Shown piece after piece: positions 27,689-36,575 of a stretch of 64,000 nucleotides of DNA. Below the pieces are notes generated by a model. It worked only from the letters and a program-made list of their open reading frames with translations, did not search any database and was not told the DNA's origin. Made by a program: the position numbers and the translations under genes. Within the stretch, counting starts at the first letter, position 1. Every line of letters starts with the position of its first letter. Source of the stretch: Hyphomonadaceae bacterium (GTDB lineage: Bacteria > Pseudomonadota > Alphaproteobacteria > Caulobacterales > Hyphomonadaceae). Where the stretch lies: positions 60,981 to 124,980 of the forward strand of contig JADKDU010000011.1 in NCBI GenBank assembly GCA_016714495.1. Direction: 5' to 3'.

Positions 27689-28860
27689 GGAGCACCAAAA
27701 CGCCCTGTATCAAACACACCTGCCGGATCGAAAGCCTGACGCACCCGCTTGGACAATGCCGCCAGACTTGGCGGCTCAGGATGCAGGGCCGGCGTTATGG
27801 CGCGGATATTGTCGGGGCCGTGGATCAGCGTGGCGTGGCCGCCGGCGCGCTCCGCCAGTTCGCGGACGGTCGCGGCGGCCGCCTCGATCGGCACACGGGC
27901 CCAGCAAAGCCCGCCTGCCCAGTCAAGCAGCGCAACGCCGCCAAGCTCTGCAATGGACGACAGCATCTTCGCGCCCTGCGACGGAGGCGTGCAAATGCGC
28001 CATAACACCGGGCGCCCCACTGCATCTAGGTCCGCTGCGATATTAGTTCTTGTCCAGCGAGCATCGCCCCGCGTCCCATCAAGCACTTCCATATCGCCAG
28101 CGTCTACGAGGCTCCGTTTCAACATCTTCTCACGCGCATCGACGGAGGGGCCAAAGCCCTCAATGCGGATCGAAGTAATGGCGTCACACTTTCTACTGGC
28201 TGGAAAATGGGATGCAGCAGCCACTTCAGCCTGCGATCCCATCGCTCGCGTCATAACATCAAGCGCGGCCTGGTTCGAAAGCCCGTGTAGAACTAGCGTG
28301 CGCGTAACAGGAGGCTTGGGCAGAACCTTAAGAGTAATTTCGGTGAGCACGGCGAGGCGCCCCCATGAGCCGGCCACGAGCTTCGGCAGGTCGTAACCGG
28401 TGACGTTCTTCACGACTTTGCCACCCGCCTTGAAGCTCTCGCCCCGTCCGTTTATGGCCGAAAACCCGAGTACATGATCACGCACGCTGCCTGCAGATAT
28501 GCGGCGCGAGCCGGCCAGGCCCCCACAGACAACACCGCCTATTGTCGAAAGGCCCGGCTCGCCAGCGATCACTCCTGCGAAATCGTATGGCTCAAACGCA
28601 AACATCTGGTTGTGGCCAACAAGCATTGCCTCGAGATCAGCAAGACGAACTCCCGGCTCGACGGTCAAAACGAGTTCCGGCGGATCATAGTCGATCACCT
28701 TCGCCAATCCAGCCGTCGAGAGCTTGTCAGCCTGCCGGTTTGGGTTGCCGAAATTCACTTTGCTGCCACCACCGACAATCTCAAGCGTCCCGCCCGAGTC
28801 AGCCGCGCTCGCGACTGCATCGCGGATATCGGCGGCATCTCTGGGAACTAAAGTGACCAT
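27685..28860 (-). CDS. glcE: Glycolate oxidase FAD-binding subunit
   Basis: A 391-residue FAD-binding PCMH-type subunit. The N-terminal flavin-binding domain shows LEIVGGGSKVNFG (about 27-39) and the second FAD stretch TIGGVVCGGLAGSRRISAGSVRDHVLG (about 110-140). It is shorter and more divergent than GlcD, as is usual for GlcE, and ends with the FAD-linked-oxidase C-terminal motif FDPAGVFDTGRF. It overlaps glcF by 4 nt (ATGA) and glcD by 1 nt (TGATG). Confidence 0.94.
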   Translation of the reverse strand: MVTLVPRDAADIRDAVASAADSGGTLEIVGGGSKVNFGNPNRQADKLSTAGLAKVIDYDPPELVLTVEPGVRLADLEAMLVGHNQMFAFEPYDFAGVIAGEPGLSTIGGVVCGGLAGSRRISAGSVRDHVLGFSAINGRGESFKAGGKVVKNVTGYDLPKLVAGSWGRLAVLTEITLKVLPKPPVTRTLVLHGLSNQAALDVMTRAMGSQAEVAAASHFPASRKCDAITSIRIEGFGPSVDAREKMLKRSLVDAGDMEVLDGTRGDARWTRTNIAADLDAVGRPVLWRICTPPSQGAKMLSSIAELGGVALLDWAGGLCWARVPIEAAAATVRELAERAGGHATLIHGPDNIRAITPALHPEPPSLAALSKRVRQAFDPAGVFDTGRFGAP

Positions 28861-30350
28861 CAGAAACGCGGCAAGTCCGGATGAGCAACTTGGCCGCGAT
28901 GAACATGCATCCGACCAAGCTCCGCACAGCGGTGCAGCGTCGGAAACACCTTTCCCGGGTTCATCAGCGACGCAGGATCAAACGCGCATTTGACGCGCTG
29001 CTGCTGTTTAAGATCAGTTTCGTTGAACATCACTGGCATCAGATCGCGCTTTTCAACGCCAACGCCGTGTTCTCCCGTCAGCACGCCGCCAACCTCCACA
29101 CACATGCGCAGGATGTCGTTGCCGAATTCCTCCGCGCTTTCCAGCTCGCCCGGTTTGTTGGCGTCGTAGAGGATCAGCGGGTGAAGATTGCCGTCCCCCG
29201 CATGGAAGACGTTGGCGACGCGCAAACCATGATGCACGGAAAGCTCGTACATGCGCCGCAACACGTCCGGCAGACGCCGGCGCGGGATCGTGCCGTCCAT
29301 GCAGTAGTAGTCGGGGGAAATTCGACCAGCCGCAGGAAAAGCGGCCTTGCGGCCCGCCCACATCGCCAGGCGCTCCTGTTCAGAATTCGACATGCTGAGA
29401 GTGGTGGAGCCGTTGGCTCGCGCGAGTTCAGCCACGCGTTCGATCAGATGATCGCACTCGGCTCCGGGACCATCGAGTTCCACGATCAGTAGAGCCTCGA
29501 CATCGAGCGGATAGCCGGCATGCACAAATGCCTCGGCGGCATGTATTGCGAAACGATCCATCATCTCCATGCCGGCGGGGATGATGCCGGCGGCGATGAT
29601 ATCGGCAACGCACTTGCCGCCAGATTCCACATCGGGGAATCCTACCAGCAGCGCTCGCGCCAACTCGGGCTTTGGCAGGATTCGCACGATTACTTCAGTG
29701 ACGACGCCTAGCAGGCCTTCGGATCCAACAACTACACCAAGTAAATCCAATCCGCGCGGCTCAAGTTGCCGGCCACCGAGGCGGATCACTTCGCCGTCGA
29801 TCAGCACAATCTCAACGCCGAGCACGTTATTGGTGGTGAGGCCGTATTTGAGACAGTGCACGCCCCCGGAATTCTCCGCGACGTTGCCGCCGATCGAACA
29901 CGCGATCTGGCTCGATGGGTCTGGCGCGTAGTAGAAACCCCGCCCTTCGACCTCCCGCGTTATTGCGAGGTTCGTCACGCCCGGTTGCACAGCGGCGCAA
30001 CGGTTGGCGTAATCGACTTCAAGTACACGATTGAACCTGGCCATCCCGAGCAGGACGCCATCGGCTAGCGGCAGGGCGCCGCCGGAGAGCGAGGTGCCCG
30101 CGCCGCGCGGCACGATCTTTACATTGCTGGCCGAACAAAATCTCAGAATGGCTGAAACCTGCACAGTCGTTTCCGGCAGCACCACAACCATGGGCAGCTG
30201 CCGGTAGGCTGTCAGGCCATCGCTTTCATAAGCCGCCATCGACGCAGCATCGTCGATAACACCGTCAGGGACGATGCGCCTGAGCGCCGCCACTATTTCC
30301 TGCCGCCTTTGCAACGTTGCAGGATCGATCGCCGGCATGCTGATCGGCAT
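28860..30350 (-). CDS. glcD: Glycolate oxidase subunit (FAD-linked)
   Basis: Catalytic FAD subunit, 496 residues, oxidising glycolate (possibly also D-lactate) to glyoxylate. PCMH FAD-binding motifs: VPRGAGTSLSGGALP (about 80) and AENSGGVHCLKYGLTTNNVLG (about 155). The cap domain ends NVFHAGDGNLHP, GEHGVGVEKRDLM and FDPASLMNPGKVFP, diagnostic of GlcD/D-LDH oxidases. The ATG has GGGGAG seven bases upstream. First gene of glcDEFB. No GlcC-type regulator is adjacent; an HxlR-type regulator lies 164 nt upstream on the same strand. Confidence 0.96.
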   Translation of the reverse strand: MPISMPAIDPATLQRRQEIVAALRRIVPDGVIDDAASMAAYESDGLTAYRQLPMVVVLPETTVQVSAILRFCSASNVKIVPRGAGTSLSGGALPLADGVLLGMARFNRVLEVDYANRCAAVQPGVTNLAITREVEGRGFYYAPDPSSQIACSIGGNVAENSGGVHCLKYGLTTNNVLGVEIVLIDGEVIRLGGRQLEPRGLDLLGVVVGSEGLLGVVTEVIVRILPKPELARALLVGFPDVESGGKCVADIIAAGIIPAGMEMMDRFAIHAAEAFVHAGYPLDVEALLIVELDGPGAECDHLIERVAELARANGSTTLSMSNSEQERLAMWAGRKAAFPAAGRISPDYYCMDGTIPRRRLPDVLRRMYELSVHHGLRVANVFHAGDGNLHPLILYDANKPGELESAEEFGNDILRMCVEVGGVLTGEHGVGVEKRDLMPVMFNETDLKQQQRVKCAFDPASLMNPGKVFPTLHRCAELGRMHVHRGQVAHPDLPRF

Positions 30351-30514
30351 CTGCTATCTCCCCGGGCCAACAGCTACCACCAGCATGCCGGCAAAACCAG
30401 AAGTGATTGGGCAGGCGCTCAGCGATATCTTCGCTGATGCAGCACGACTAAGACGAGCCTCGCAAAGGACCCGCCCCATTGGCCTGCCCGATCCTGACCA
30501 ATGCCGCCTGAAAC

Positions 30515-31048
30515 TCAAGTCCTGCGCTTCGGCGCCTGCTTCACCTTCATACGGGATTCCGCCGAAGCTGGATAGGAGATCGGCATCGGCGTCGTGTCGC
30601 GGGCGCCCGGGCCTGCTTCGACCTGAACACGGCGTGGATCGAGCGCCTCTCCACATTGAGAGCATGCATGTACCGGATTGAAGGTATGACCACACGTCGC
30701 ATGCCGATGCAAAAGCGGACGCCCCTTCTTTTCGACCATGTATGTGTCGCCCCAGTGATTGATCGCCATCACGACCGGATAAAGATCCAATCCCTTCTGC
30801 GTCAGGCGGTATTCGTATCGGGGGGGACGTTCCTGATACGCAACCTTCGTCAGAACGAAATTGTCGATCAGCTTCTGCAGGCGTTCAGCAAGAACAGGAC
30901 GACCGATACCGAGTCGCGCCTGGAAGTCGTCAAAGCGGCGGACCTTCAGGAAGCAATCGCGAAGAATAAGCAGCGTCCAGCGATCGCCGATGACGGACAA
31001 GGTCCGGGATACCGAACAAGGCTCCTTATCAAGCTTGCCCCACTGCAT
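30515..31048 (-). CDS. HxlR-family winged-helix transcriptional regulator
   Basis: A 177-residue MarR-like HxlR protein. The winged helix occupies residues about 8-105: CSVSRTLSVIGDRWTLLILRD, then FQARLGIGRPVLAERLQKLI (recognition helix) and the wing PRYEYRLTQKGLDLYP. A less common C-terminal extension carries CGH and CSQCGEAL, which could bind zinc. It lies between glcD (downstream, 164 nt) and an AcuI-like reductase (upstream), all on the minus strand, so it could control either. Targets are unknown. Confidence 0.9.
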   Translation of the reverse strand: MQWGKLDKEPCSVSRTLSVIGDRWTLLILRDCFLKVRRFDDFQARLGIGRPVLAERLQKLIDNFVLTKVAYQERPPRYEYRLTQKGLDLYPVVMAINHWGDTYMVEKKGRPLLHRHATCGHTFNPVHACSQCGEALDPRRVQVEAGPGARDTTPMPISYPASAESRMKVKQAPKRRT

Positions 31049-31096
31049 CTATTGCCGCCTTCCTCGCAAATAGCGTGTGTCGCCGGTGTCGGGCGC

Positions 31097-32080
31097 CTAT
31101 GCGTTCACATTGACCACTGTACGGCCGCGCACCTCACCCTTGAGAATGGCGCCCCCCACGCGTGGAACGTCAGCAAGGCCGATTTCCGTAATCGTCGCAG
31201 CAAGTTTGGCGGGCTTGAGATCCCGCGCAAGCCGCGCCCAGGCCTCAACACGAACATCGCGCGGGGCATTGACGGAATCGATACCGGCAAGCGTCACGTT
31301 ACGAAGGATGAAAGGGGCGACAGAGGCGGGAAGATCAATTCCCTGCGCAAGCCCGCACGCAGCGACAACGCCGCGATATTTCGTCTGCGCCAGCACGTTT
31401 GCAAGCGTGTGGCTTCCAACCGAATCCACGGCGCCTGCCCACCGCTCTGAGCCAAGCGGCTTGCCAGCCGCGGAGAACTGCGCACGGTCAACAATCTCCG
31501 CCGCCCCGAGATTGCGAAGGTAGTCCGCTTCCGCCGGGCGCCCGGTGGACGCGGTCACGCGATATCCCAACGCCGACAGAAGCGATATCGCGATGGATCC
31601 GACACCGCCATTGGCGCCAGTAACCAGTATATCGCCGCGGTCGGGTGAAAGCCCGCCGTGCTCGAGGGCCATGACGCACAGCATCGCCGTGTAGCCCGCG
31701 GTTCCGATAGCCATCGCCTCGCGAGTCGTGAACGCGCTCGGCAGCGGGATAAGCCATTCGGCCGGCACGCGCGCTTTCTGCGCATAACCGCCGTTGTGAG
31801 TCTGGCTGAGACCCCAGCCATTCGCGATAACCTTGTCGCCCGGCTTGTAAGCAGCATTGTCCGAAGCCTCGACCGTTCCGGCAAAATCAACTCCGCCGAT
31901 CATCGGATAAGATTGCATGATGCGTTTGCCGGCGATTGCCAGGCCATCCTTGTAATTCAAGGTCGACCATTCGACTGCAACGGTGACATCGCCCACACCG
32001 AGATCAGCTGCTTCAAAATCCTTAAGCGACGTCGCAAATGAATCGCCTATTTTTTCGGTCACCAGAGCCTTGAAGCTCAT
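31097..32080 (-). CDS. acuI: AcuI/YhdH-type quinone (acrylyl-CoA) reductase
   Basis: Zinc-independent MDR oxidoreductase, 327 residues, using NADPH. Family features: WSTLNYKDGLAI (about 38-50), YPMIGGVDFAGTV, DKVIANGWGLSQTHNGGYAQ, the Rossmann loop TGANGGVGSIAISLLSALGY, and the C-terminal GEVRGRTVVNV. In this subfamily AcuI reduces acrylyl-CoA, which protects cells from acrylate; YhdH is its broader relative. The symbol is given on family resemblance only. Followed 48 nt downstream by the HxlR regulator. Confidence 0.88.
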   Translation of the reverse strand: MSFKALVTEKIGDSFATSLKDFEAADLGVGDVTVAVEWSTLNYKDGLAIAGKRIMQSYPMIGGVDFAGTVEASDNAAYKPGDKVIANGWGLSQTHNGGYAQKARVPAEWLIPLPSAFTTREAMAIGTAGYTAMLCVMALEHGGLSPDRGDILVTGANGGVGSIAISLLSALGYRVTASTGRPAEADYLRNLGAAEIVDRAQFSAAGKPLGSERWAGAVDSVGSHTLANVLAQTKYRGVVAACGLAQGIDLPASVAPFILRNVTLAGIDSVNAPRDVRVEAWARLARDLKPAKLAATITEIGLADVPRVGGAILKGEVRGRTVVNVNA

Positions 32081-32124
32081 CGCATTGCCTCCGTGAAATT
32101 GATCATGTTTCGCGTGTCTGGAAG

Positions 32125-33111
32125 TCAGGCCGCGGCGTCCGCAAGAGCGTTCTCAAGCTTCTCGCGAATGATCGTGCGAGCTTCATTCATGATACGATCG
32201 ATCAACTCCTTGACCGTCGGCACATCCTTGATGAGACCAGCAACCATTCCGCAGCTCCAGGCGCCAGCCTCCATCTCGCCGCCTTTCATGACCCGCGGAT
32301 AGATCCCGGCCACTTCGGACGCAATGTCGTTGAATGTGATGGTGGAACCGAGTTCTTTCTCTTTCGCCAGCAGCCGCTCTACGCCGGCATTGGTGAGCAC
32401 GCGCTCTGTGTTGCGCAAGGGGCGCATCACAAGCCGTGTGTCCAACTCGCTCGCGGCCACGATCGCCGCCTTCACATTATCATGCACGGGCGCTTCCTTC
32501 GTCGCAATGAAACGGGTGCCCATGTTCATGCCCTCGGCGCCCAGCGCCATCGCCGCCACGAGCGAACGACCATCCGCCATGCCGCCGGAAGCGACGAAGG
32601 GAATTTTCAGCTCCTCCGCTGCGCGTGGCAGCAGAATGAAGTTCGGCACGTCGTCTTCGCCCGGATGTCCGCCACACTCGAAACCGTCGATGCTCAGCGC
32701 GTCCACACCGATCGCCTCAGCCTTGAGCGCGTGGCGCACGGACGTGCATTTGTGAATCACTTTAATCCCGGCGTCTTTCAATGCCGGAAGCCATTTCTGA
32801 GGATTGTTTCCCGCTGTCTCGACGATCTTAACGCCACCTTCGATGATCGCTTTGACGTATCCGGGGTAATCGGGAGGGGTCACTGAAGGCAGGAAGGTCA
32901 GGTTCACGCCGAACGGCTTATCCGTCATGCTCCGGCACTTGCCGATTTCCGCCGCAAGGAGTTCCGGGGTTCGCTGGGTAAGTGCGGTAATGATACCCAG
33001 CCCGCCAGCATTAGACACCGCAGCCGCCAGTTCGGCAAAACCCACATAATGCATGCCGCCCTGCACGATGGGATGCTTGATCCCGAGCAATTCCGTAATG
33101 CGCGTTTTCAT
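32125..33111 (-). CDS. Nitronate monooxygenase family flavoprotein
   Basis: FMN-dependent TIM-barrel enzyme, 328 residues. It starts MKTRITELLGIKHPIVQGGM, the usual family opening. It has GLGIITALTQRTPE, the FMN/phosphate segment EAIGVDALSIDGFECGGHPGED (with the conserved GxxxGGH) and VASGGMADGRSLVAAMALGAEGMNMGTRFI. The start has GGGGAG six bases upstream; the frame extends 14 codons further with no support. Such enzymes oxidise nitroalkanes, and some relatives are enoyl-ACP-reductase-like, so the substrate is not certain. It lies upstream of the AcuI-like gene with a 44-nt gap, probably co-transcribed. Confidence 0.9.
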   Translation of the reverse strand: MKTRITELLGIKHPIVQGGMHYVGFAELAAAVSNAGGLGIITALTQRTPELLAAEIGKCRSMTDKPFGVNLTFLPSVTPPDYPGYVKAIIEGGVKIVETAGNNPQKWLPALKDAGIKVIHKCTSVRHALKAEAIGVDALSIDGFECGGHPGEDDVPNFILLPRAAEELKIPFVASGGMADGRSLVAAMALGAEGMNMGTRFIATKEAPVHDNVKAAIVAASELDTRLVMRPLRNTERVLTNAGVERLLAKEKELGSTITFNDIASEVAGIYPRVMKGGEMEAGAWSCGMVAGLIKDVPTVKELIDRIMNEARTIIREKLENALADAAA

Positions 33112-33236
33112 AGCGAACTCCCCGGCAACAGCGTGTGGGTTCGCTTTTAGCACTTACATTGAGAGTTACAAGCTTGGCCGAAGCGAGACAGCCGTCAGGC
33201 GGTCGCCACTCTTGAACGCGTTCTCATTGCTAGCTT

Positions 33237-34460
33237 TCAGGCGATCATTTCGAACGGTTTGAAATTGCCGTTGAGCAGTTCTGGCGTGGCCTGCTGGCCA
33301 AGCCAGCCTTTGACCATCGTCGCATACACTTGCCTGAAGTCCGTGGTGAAAAGCAGGTTGTCGCCAGCGTCCAGCTTTGTGAGACTTGGAAGCTGACCGT
33401 AGTGCCCGCCTTTGACCTTCTTTCCAGCCACGAACATGACGTTGGCCGCGCCGTGATCTGTGCCAAGGCTGGTGTTTTCGGGGACGCGGCGACCGAATTC
33501 GGAGAAGATCATTATGGTCACGTCATCGGCGCGACCGATGCGCTCCATATCCTGCATAAAGCCCGAAAGCGCGTCGGAAGTGTAAGTCAACAACCGTCCG
33601 TGGAGGTCGTTCTGCACGACATGAGTGTCGAAGGCGTTGTTTGCGTAGGACGAGTAGTAGAGTCTCGCCGGCAGGCCCGCGCTGATCATTGCGGCGACGC
33701 GGCGAAGGCCGAGATCAGTGATGCCGTAGTCGATCGGCGAGCGATAGTCGGACCATGCCTTGCGCACCAGCGCTGAGGCGTCGTTGGCGCTTTTCGCGAT
33801 GTCGAGCAGATAGCGTTGCGAAGGATTCGCCATCTTGCCGGGATCGGACAGAGAGGTGAGCACGGCCTTTTCCTCGAAAAAAGCCTCGCGCTGGAAGTTG
33901 TCCGGATTGTTGAAGACAACTGGAACGTGCTTTTTTGCCCGCACCGCCAATGATTGGTTTGTGCCGATGTTGATCAGGAAATTTGCAGGCGCCTTTGGCG
34001 CCATCGCATCGGCCAGGCGGCCAACCCAGCCATAAGGTTCGCCACTATTTGGCGCGGCGGTGTGCCAATAGGCCATCGATGTGAAGTGGGAGAAAGACGG
34101 GTCGGCGTAGCCGCAGCCATGCACGATTGCGAGCTTGCCGTCCTTGAACAGTTTCTCCATGCCGACCATGCCGGCGTTTAGGCCGAAATGATCATCCAGC
34201 TTGCGCAGCTTTTCCTTGCGAATGCCGATCTGTGGGCGCAACCGGTAGTAGGCATCGTCTGCGTAAGGCACGACCGTATTGAGGCCGTCATTTCCGCCAG
34301 AAAGTTCCAGGATAACGAGAATGCGGCCCTGCCGCTCCTGCGCCATCGCCATGGGCGCGAACATCAAGGGCGCCGTCGCAAGCCCTATCCCGGTTGCGGC
34401 GCCTGCGTGCAGAAGGCCGCGTCGCGTGAGCGTGTGATCGCAATCATCGTGCTTCGTCAT
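33237..34460 (-). CDS. DUF1501 family secreted protein (Tat signal)
   Basis: About 407 residues. The N-terminus has a twin-arginine signal, TRRGLLHAGAATGIGLA ending near APMAMAQ, so it is exported folded. The DUF1501 (sulfatase-like fold) core shows LVILELSGGNDGLNTVVPY, YADPSFSHFTSMAYWHTA and IMIFSEFGRRVPEN...GTDHGAANVMFV. These resemble alkaline-phosphatase-superfamily metal-site motifs, but no activity is established. A TTG at 34469 is an alternative start overlapping the preceding gene. It lies immediately after the DUF1800 gene; the two families are a conserved pair of unknown function. Confidence 0.9.
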   Translation of the reverse strand: MTKHDDCDHTLTRRGLLHAGAATGIGLATAPLMFAPMAMAQERQGRILVILELSGGNDGLNTVVPYADDAYYRLRPQIGIRKEKLRKLDDHFGLNAGMVGMEKLFKDGKLAIVHGCGYADPSFSHFTSMAYWHTAAPNSGEPYGWVGRLADAMAPKAPANFLINIGTNQSLAVRAKKHVPVVFNNPDNFQREAFFEEKAVLTSLSDPGKMANPSQRYLLDIAKSANDASALVRKAWSDYRSPIDYGITDLGLRRVAAMISAGLPARLYYSSYANNAFDTHVVQNDLHGRLLTYTSDALSGFMQDMERIGRADDVTIMIFSEFGRRVPENTSLGTDHGAANVMFVAGKKVKGGHYGQLPSLTKLDAGDNLLFTTDFRQVYATMVKGWLGQQATPELLNGNFKPFEMIA

Positions 34461-34465
34461 AACGA

Positions 34466-36191
34466 TCAATCCAACTGGTATTCCGGAAGACTCATGATGA
34501 GGTGCGCGAGCAGCCTCAGCGAGTCTTCCATGTAAGTGTCGGCTGCAGCCAACTCGGATGTGCCAAGGTCGGCGTCGATGAATTTGACAAGCCTCGCACG
34601 TGCATCCGCAGGCGGCTTAACGTGCAAGAAGCGATCGAGGAAGTAGTCCACCGCCTGCGTCGTCGTCGCCAACTTGTTCTGACGCACCATGGCGCTGAGG
34701 TTGAGCTGGGCAGTCGCGCGAGGAATTGGCTTCACGCGTTCAATCGCCATCTGCCAGCCACGATAGCTGGCGTAGCGGGTGTTGAAATCCTCGTCCCGAT
34801 CAGCCGCCATGTTGGATTCGGCGACAACAACCCCTTCTGCCTGGCTGGTGGCGGCGGTGATGTCAGCGCCATCGCGAATGCGTTGCGACACCTGGCGGAT
34901 GTCAGGCGCCGCGTTGTAACGGTCGGGTGGGATGAAGTTGATGTCGGGGAAAAGGACGTCACGCGCGAAGTTGCCGCGCTCGAGCAGCAGGCCGGGCGTG
35001 ATCCAGCTGCGTCCCTGCGCCCAGCCAGCCACTGTGGGTGGAGCGAACAGTCGTTGTCCCAGCGCGGCAGTCGCCGCATTGAAATCGGGCACGCCCGGAA
35101 CGGCCTTGAGCCCGAGCTTCTTGCATGTGGAGACGGCCAGTTGCACCGGCCCCTTGATCTGCGCCCCGATCGAGTCGTCGCTGTAGAAGTCCTTTGACAG
35201 AAACACAGTCTCGAGGAAGGGCGCGATTTCGTACTTGCCCTTGCGCAGCGCATTCCCGAGCGCCGCCTGCGCCTTGGCGTCCACATCCTCGCGCACAAAG
35301 AAGCGGTAGAGTTTGGCCGCCATGAACTCGGCCGTGACAGGCTGGTCCATGATGATGTCGATGATCTGGACGCCATCGAAATTGCCGGCCCGGCCAAGGA
35401 AGGTCTTCAATCCTGCATCGTGCTGATCGTCGTTCACGACGAACTTTGTGTCGACATAGTTCCAACCCGTAAACGCGCGCGCCGCTTCGCGCACATCCTT
35501 CTCGGTGTAATTGCCGACGCCCATGGTGAAGAGTTCCATGATTTCACGGGCGAAGTTCTCGTTAGGCGCTCCCTTGATATTCTTTCCGGCATCCAGAAAG
35601 CACAGCATGGCCGGGTCCTGCGCCACCGCGACGACGAGATCGCGGAAATTGCCCGTGCCCCTGGCCTGAAAAAGCTCGAGCTGGTTGAGCAGCTTGCGAT
35701 AGTCGCGGACCTTGTCCTCATTGTTGGCGAAGTGGCCGTGCCAGAACAGCGCCATCTTCTCTTGCAGCGGCGCATTGGTGGTGAGCATCCGGTTTGCCCA
35801 CCAGTAAGCGACGCGATTGGTCTCAAGCACGCTGGCCCGCAACCAATAGAAGAACTTGTTGGTGACAGGTTGAAGAGGCCGGTTGCCGGAAGCCTTTGCG
35901 CGGACCCCCAGCGACTCGCCCGATTTCTTCGCGCGATCGGTGGCTGCGGGCCGGCTTTCGGGGAACGGCTCGAGCCCGGGCTCGTGGATGCCGGAGTGAT
36001 CGAATGGCTCAAGGTGTTTGTTGTCGGCTTTGCCAAAATAAACCAGGCTGCGGACAGCCTCACGAGCGCCCATCGCGGCCAGCCTTTGCAATCTCTTCAG
36101 GCGTTCCACCGAAGCCGGCGCGCGCCAGCAGATGCGCTGCGCGCTGGGCGTTCCAGTCGCTGTCCGACAGCGGCGTGAGGTCAACCGTCAT
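34466..36191 (-). CDS. DUF1800 family protein, apparent frameshift near its N-terminus
   Basis: Partner of the DUF1501 protein, about 575 residues if restored. The conserved N-terminus (MTVDLTPLSDSDWNAQ, HLLARAGFGGTPEEI) is in one frame from the ATG at 36191. The rest (RLAAMGAREAVRSLVYF onward to SLPEYQLD) is in another. The break is at about 36080-36098, where removing one base from the minus-strand stretch GAGATTGCAAAGG would join the frames as EEIQRLAAMG. Downstream, family segments are intact: EKMALFWHGHFANN, NENFAREIMELFTMGVGNYTE, VAGWAQGRSWITP. No other stops or damage are seen, so a one-base sequencing insertion is likelier than gene death. It diverges from a TonB receptor. Confidence 0.85.
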
Positions 36192-36575
36192 GCGTGAGCG
36201 ATCCTCTGGCGAAAGCTCCTCGCTTCTATGGTGCGCGGCGAGAATGCTGGTTGATTGTTCTATTTGTGAGGTGTTCTTGCAAGAGAGGACCCTATCACCT
36301 CTTGGCAAGTACTGGCGCCCAGAGGTTAAATCGTGCAATTTCCTCGGGCCAGCGGTGGAGGCTGGAGGTATTTCATCAGGGGAAATGGCGCGATTTCCGC
36401 GCCGAACGGCCCGGGACGTGTTGATGCTCCCGCGCCGCATCAGAATCGTCAGGAATCGGGGGCGGCGCCGGACGATCAATCTGTCTCGTCTTGGCTATGT
36501 CTTCCGACGGCTATGAATTGAAAGCATCCCGGAATTGCCGGGATGATGGGTCCGACAGACAGGGAAAGCCAAACC
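36192..36575 (+). promoter_or_regulatory. Divergent promoter region with a perfect stem-loop upstream of the TonB receptor
   Basis: About 380 nt between divergent DUF1800 and TonB-receptor genes, with no gene of its own. A perfect inverted repeat at 36525-36545 (8-bp arms CATCCCGG / CCGGGATG, 5-nt loop AATTG) ends 30 nt before the receptor's ATG. It could be an operator or a 5'-UTR hairpin. A weaker inverted repeat near 36275-36308 (CTTGCAAGAGAGG against CCTCTTGGCAAG) could be a second site. Individual promoters could not be assigned. Confidence 0.4.
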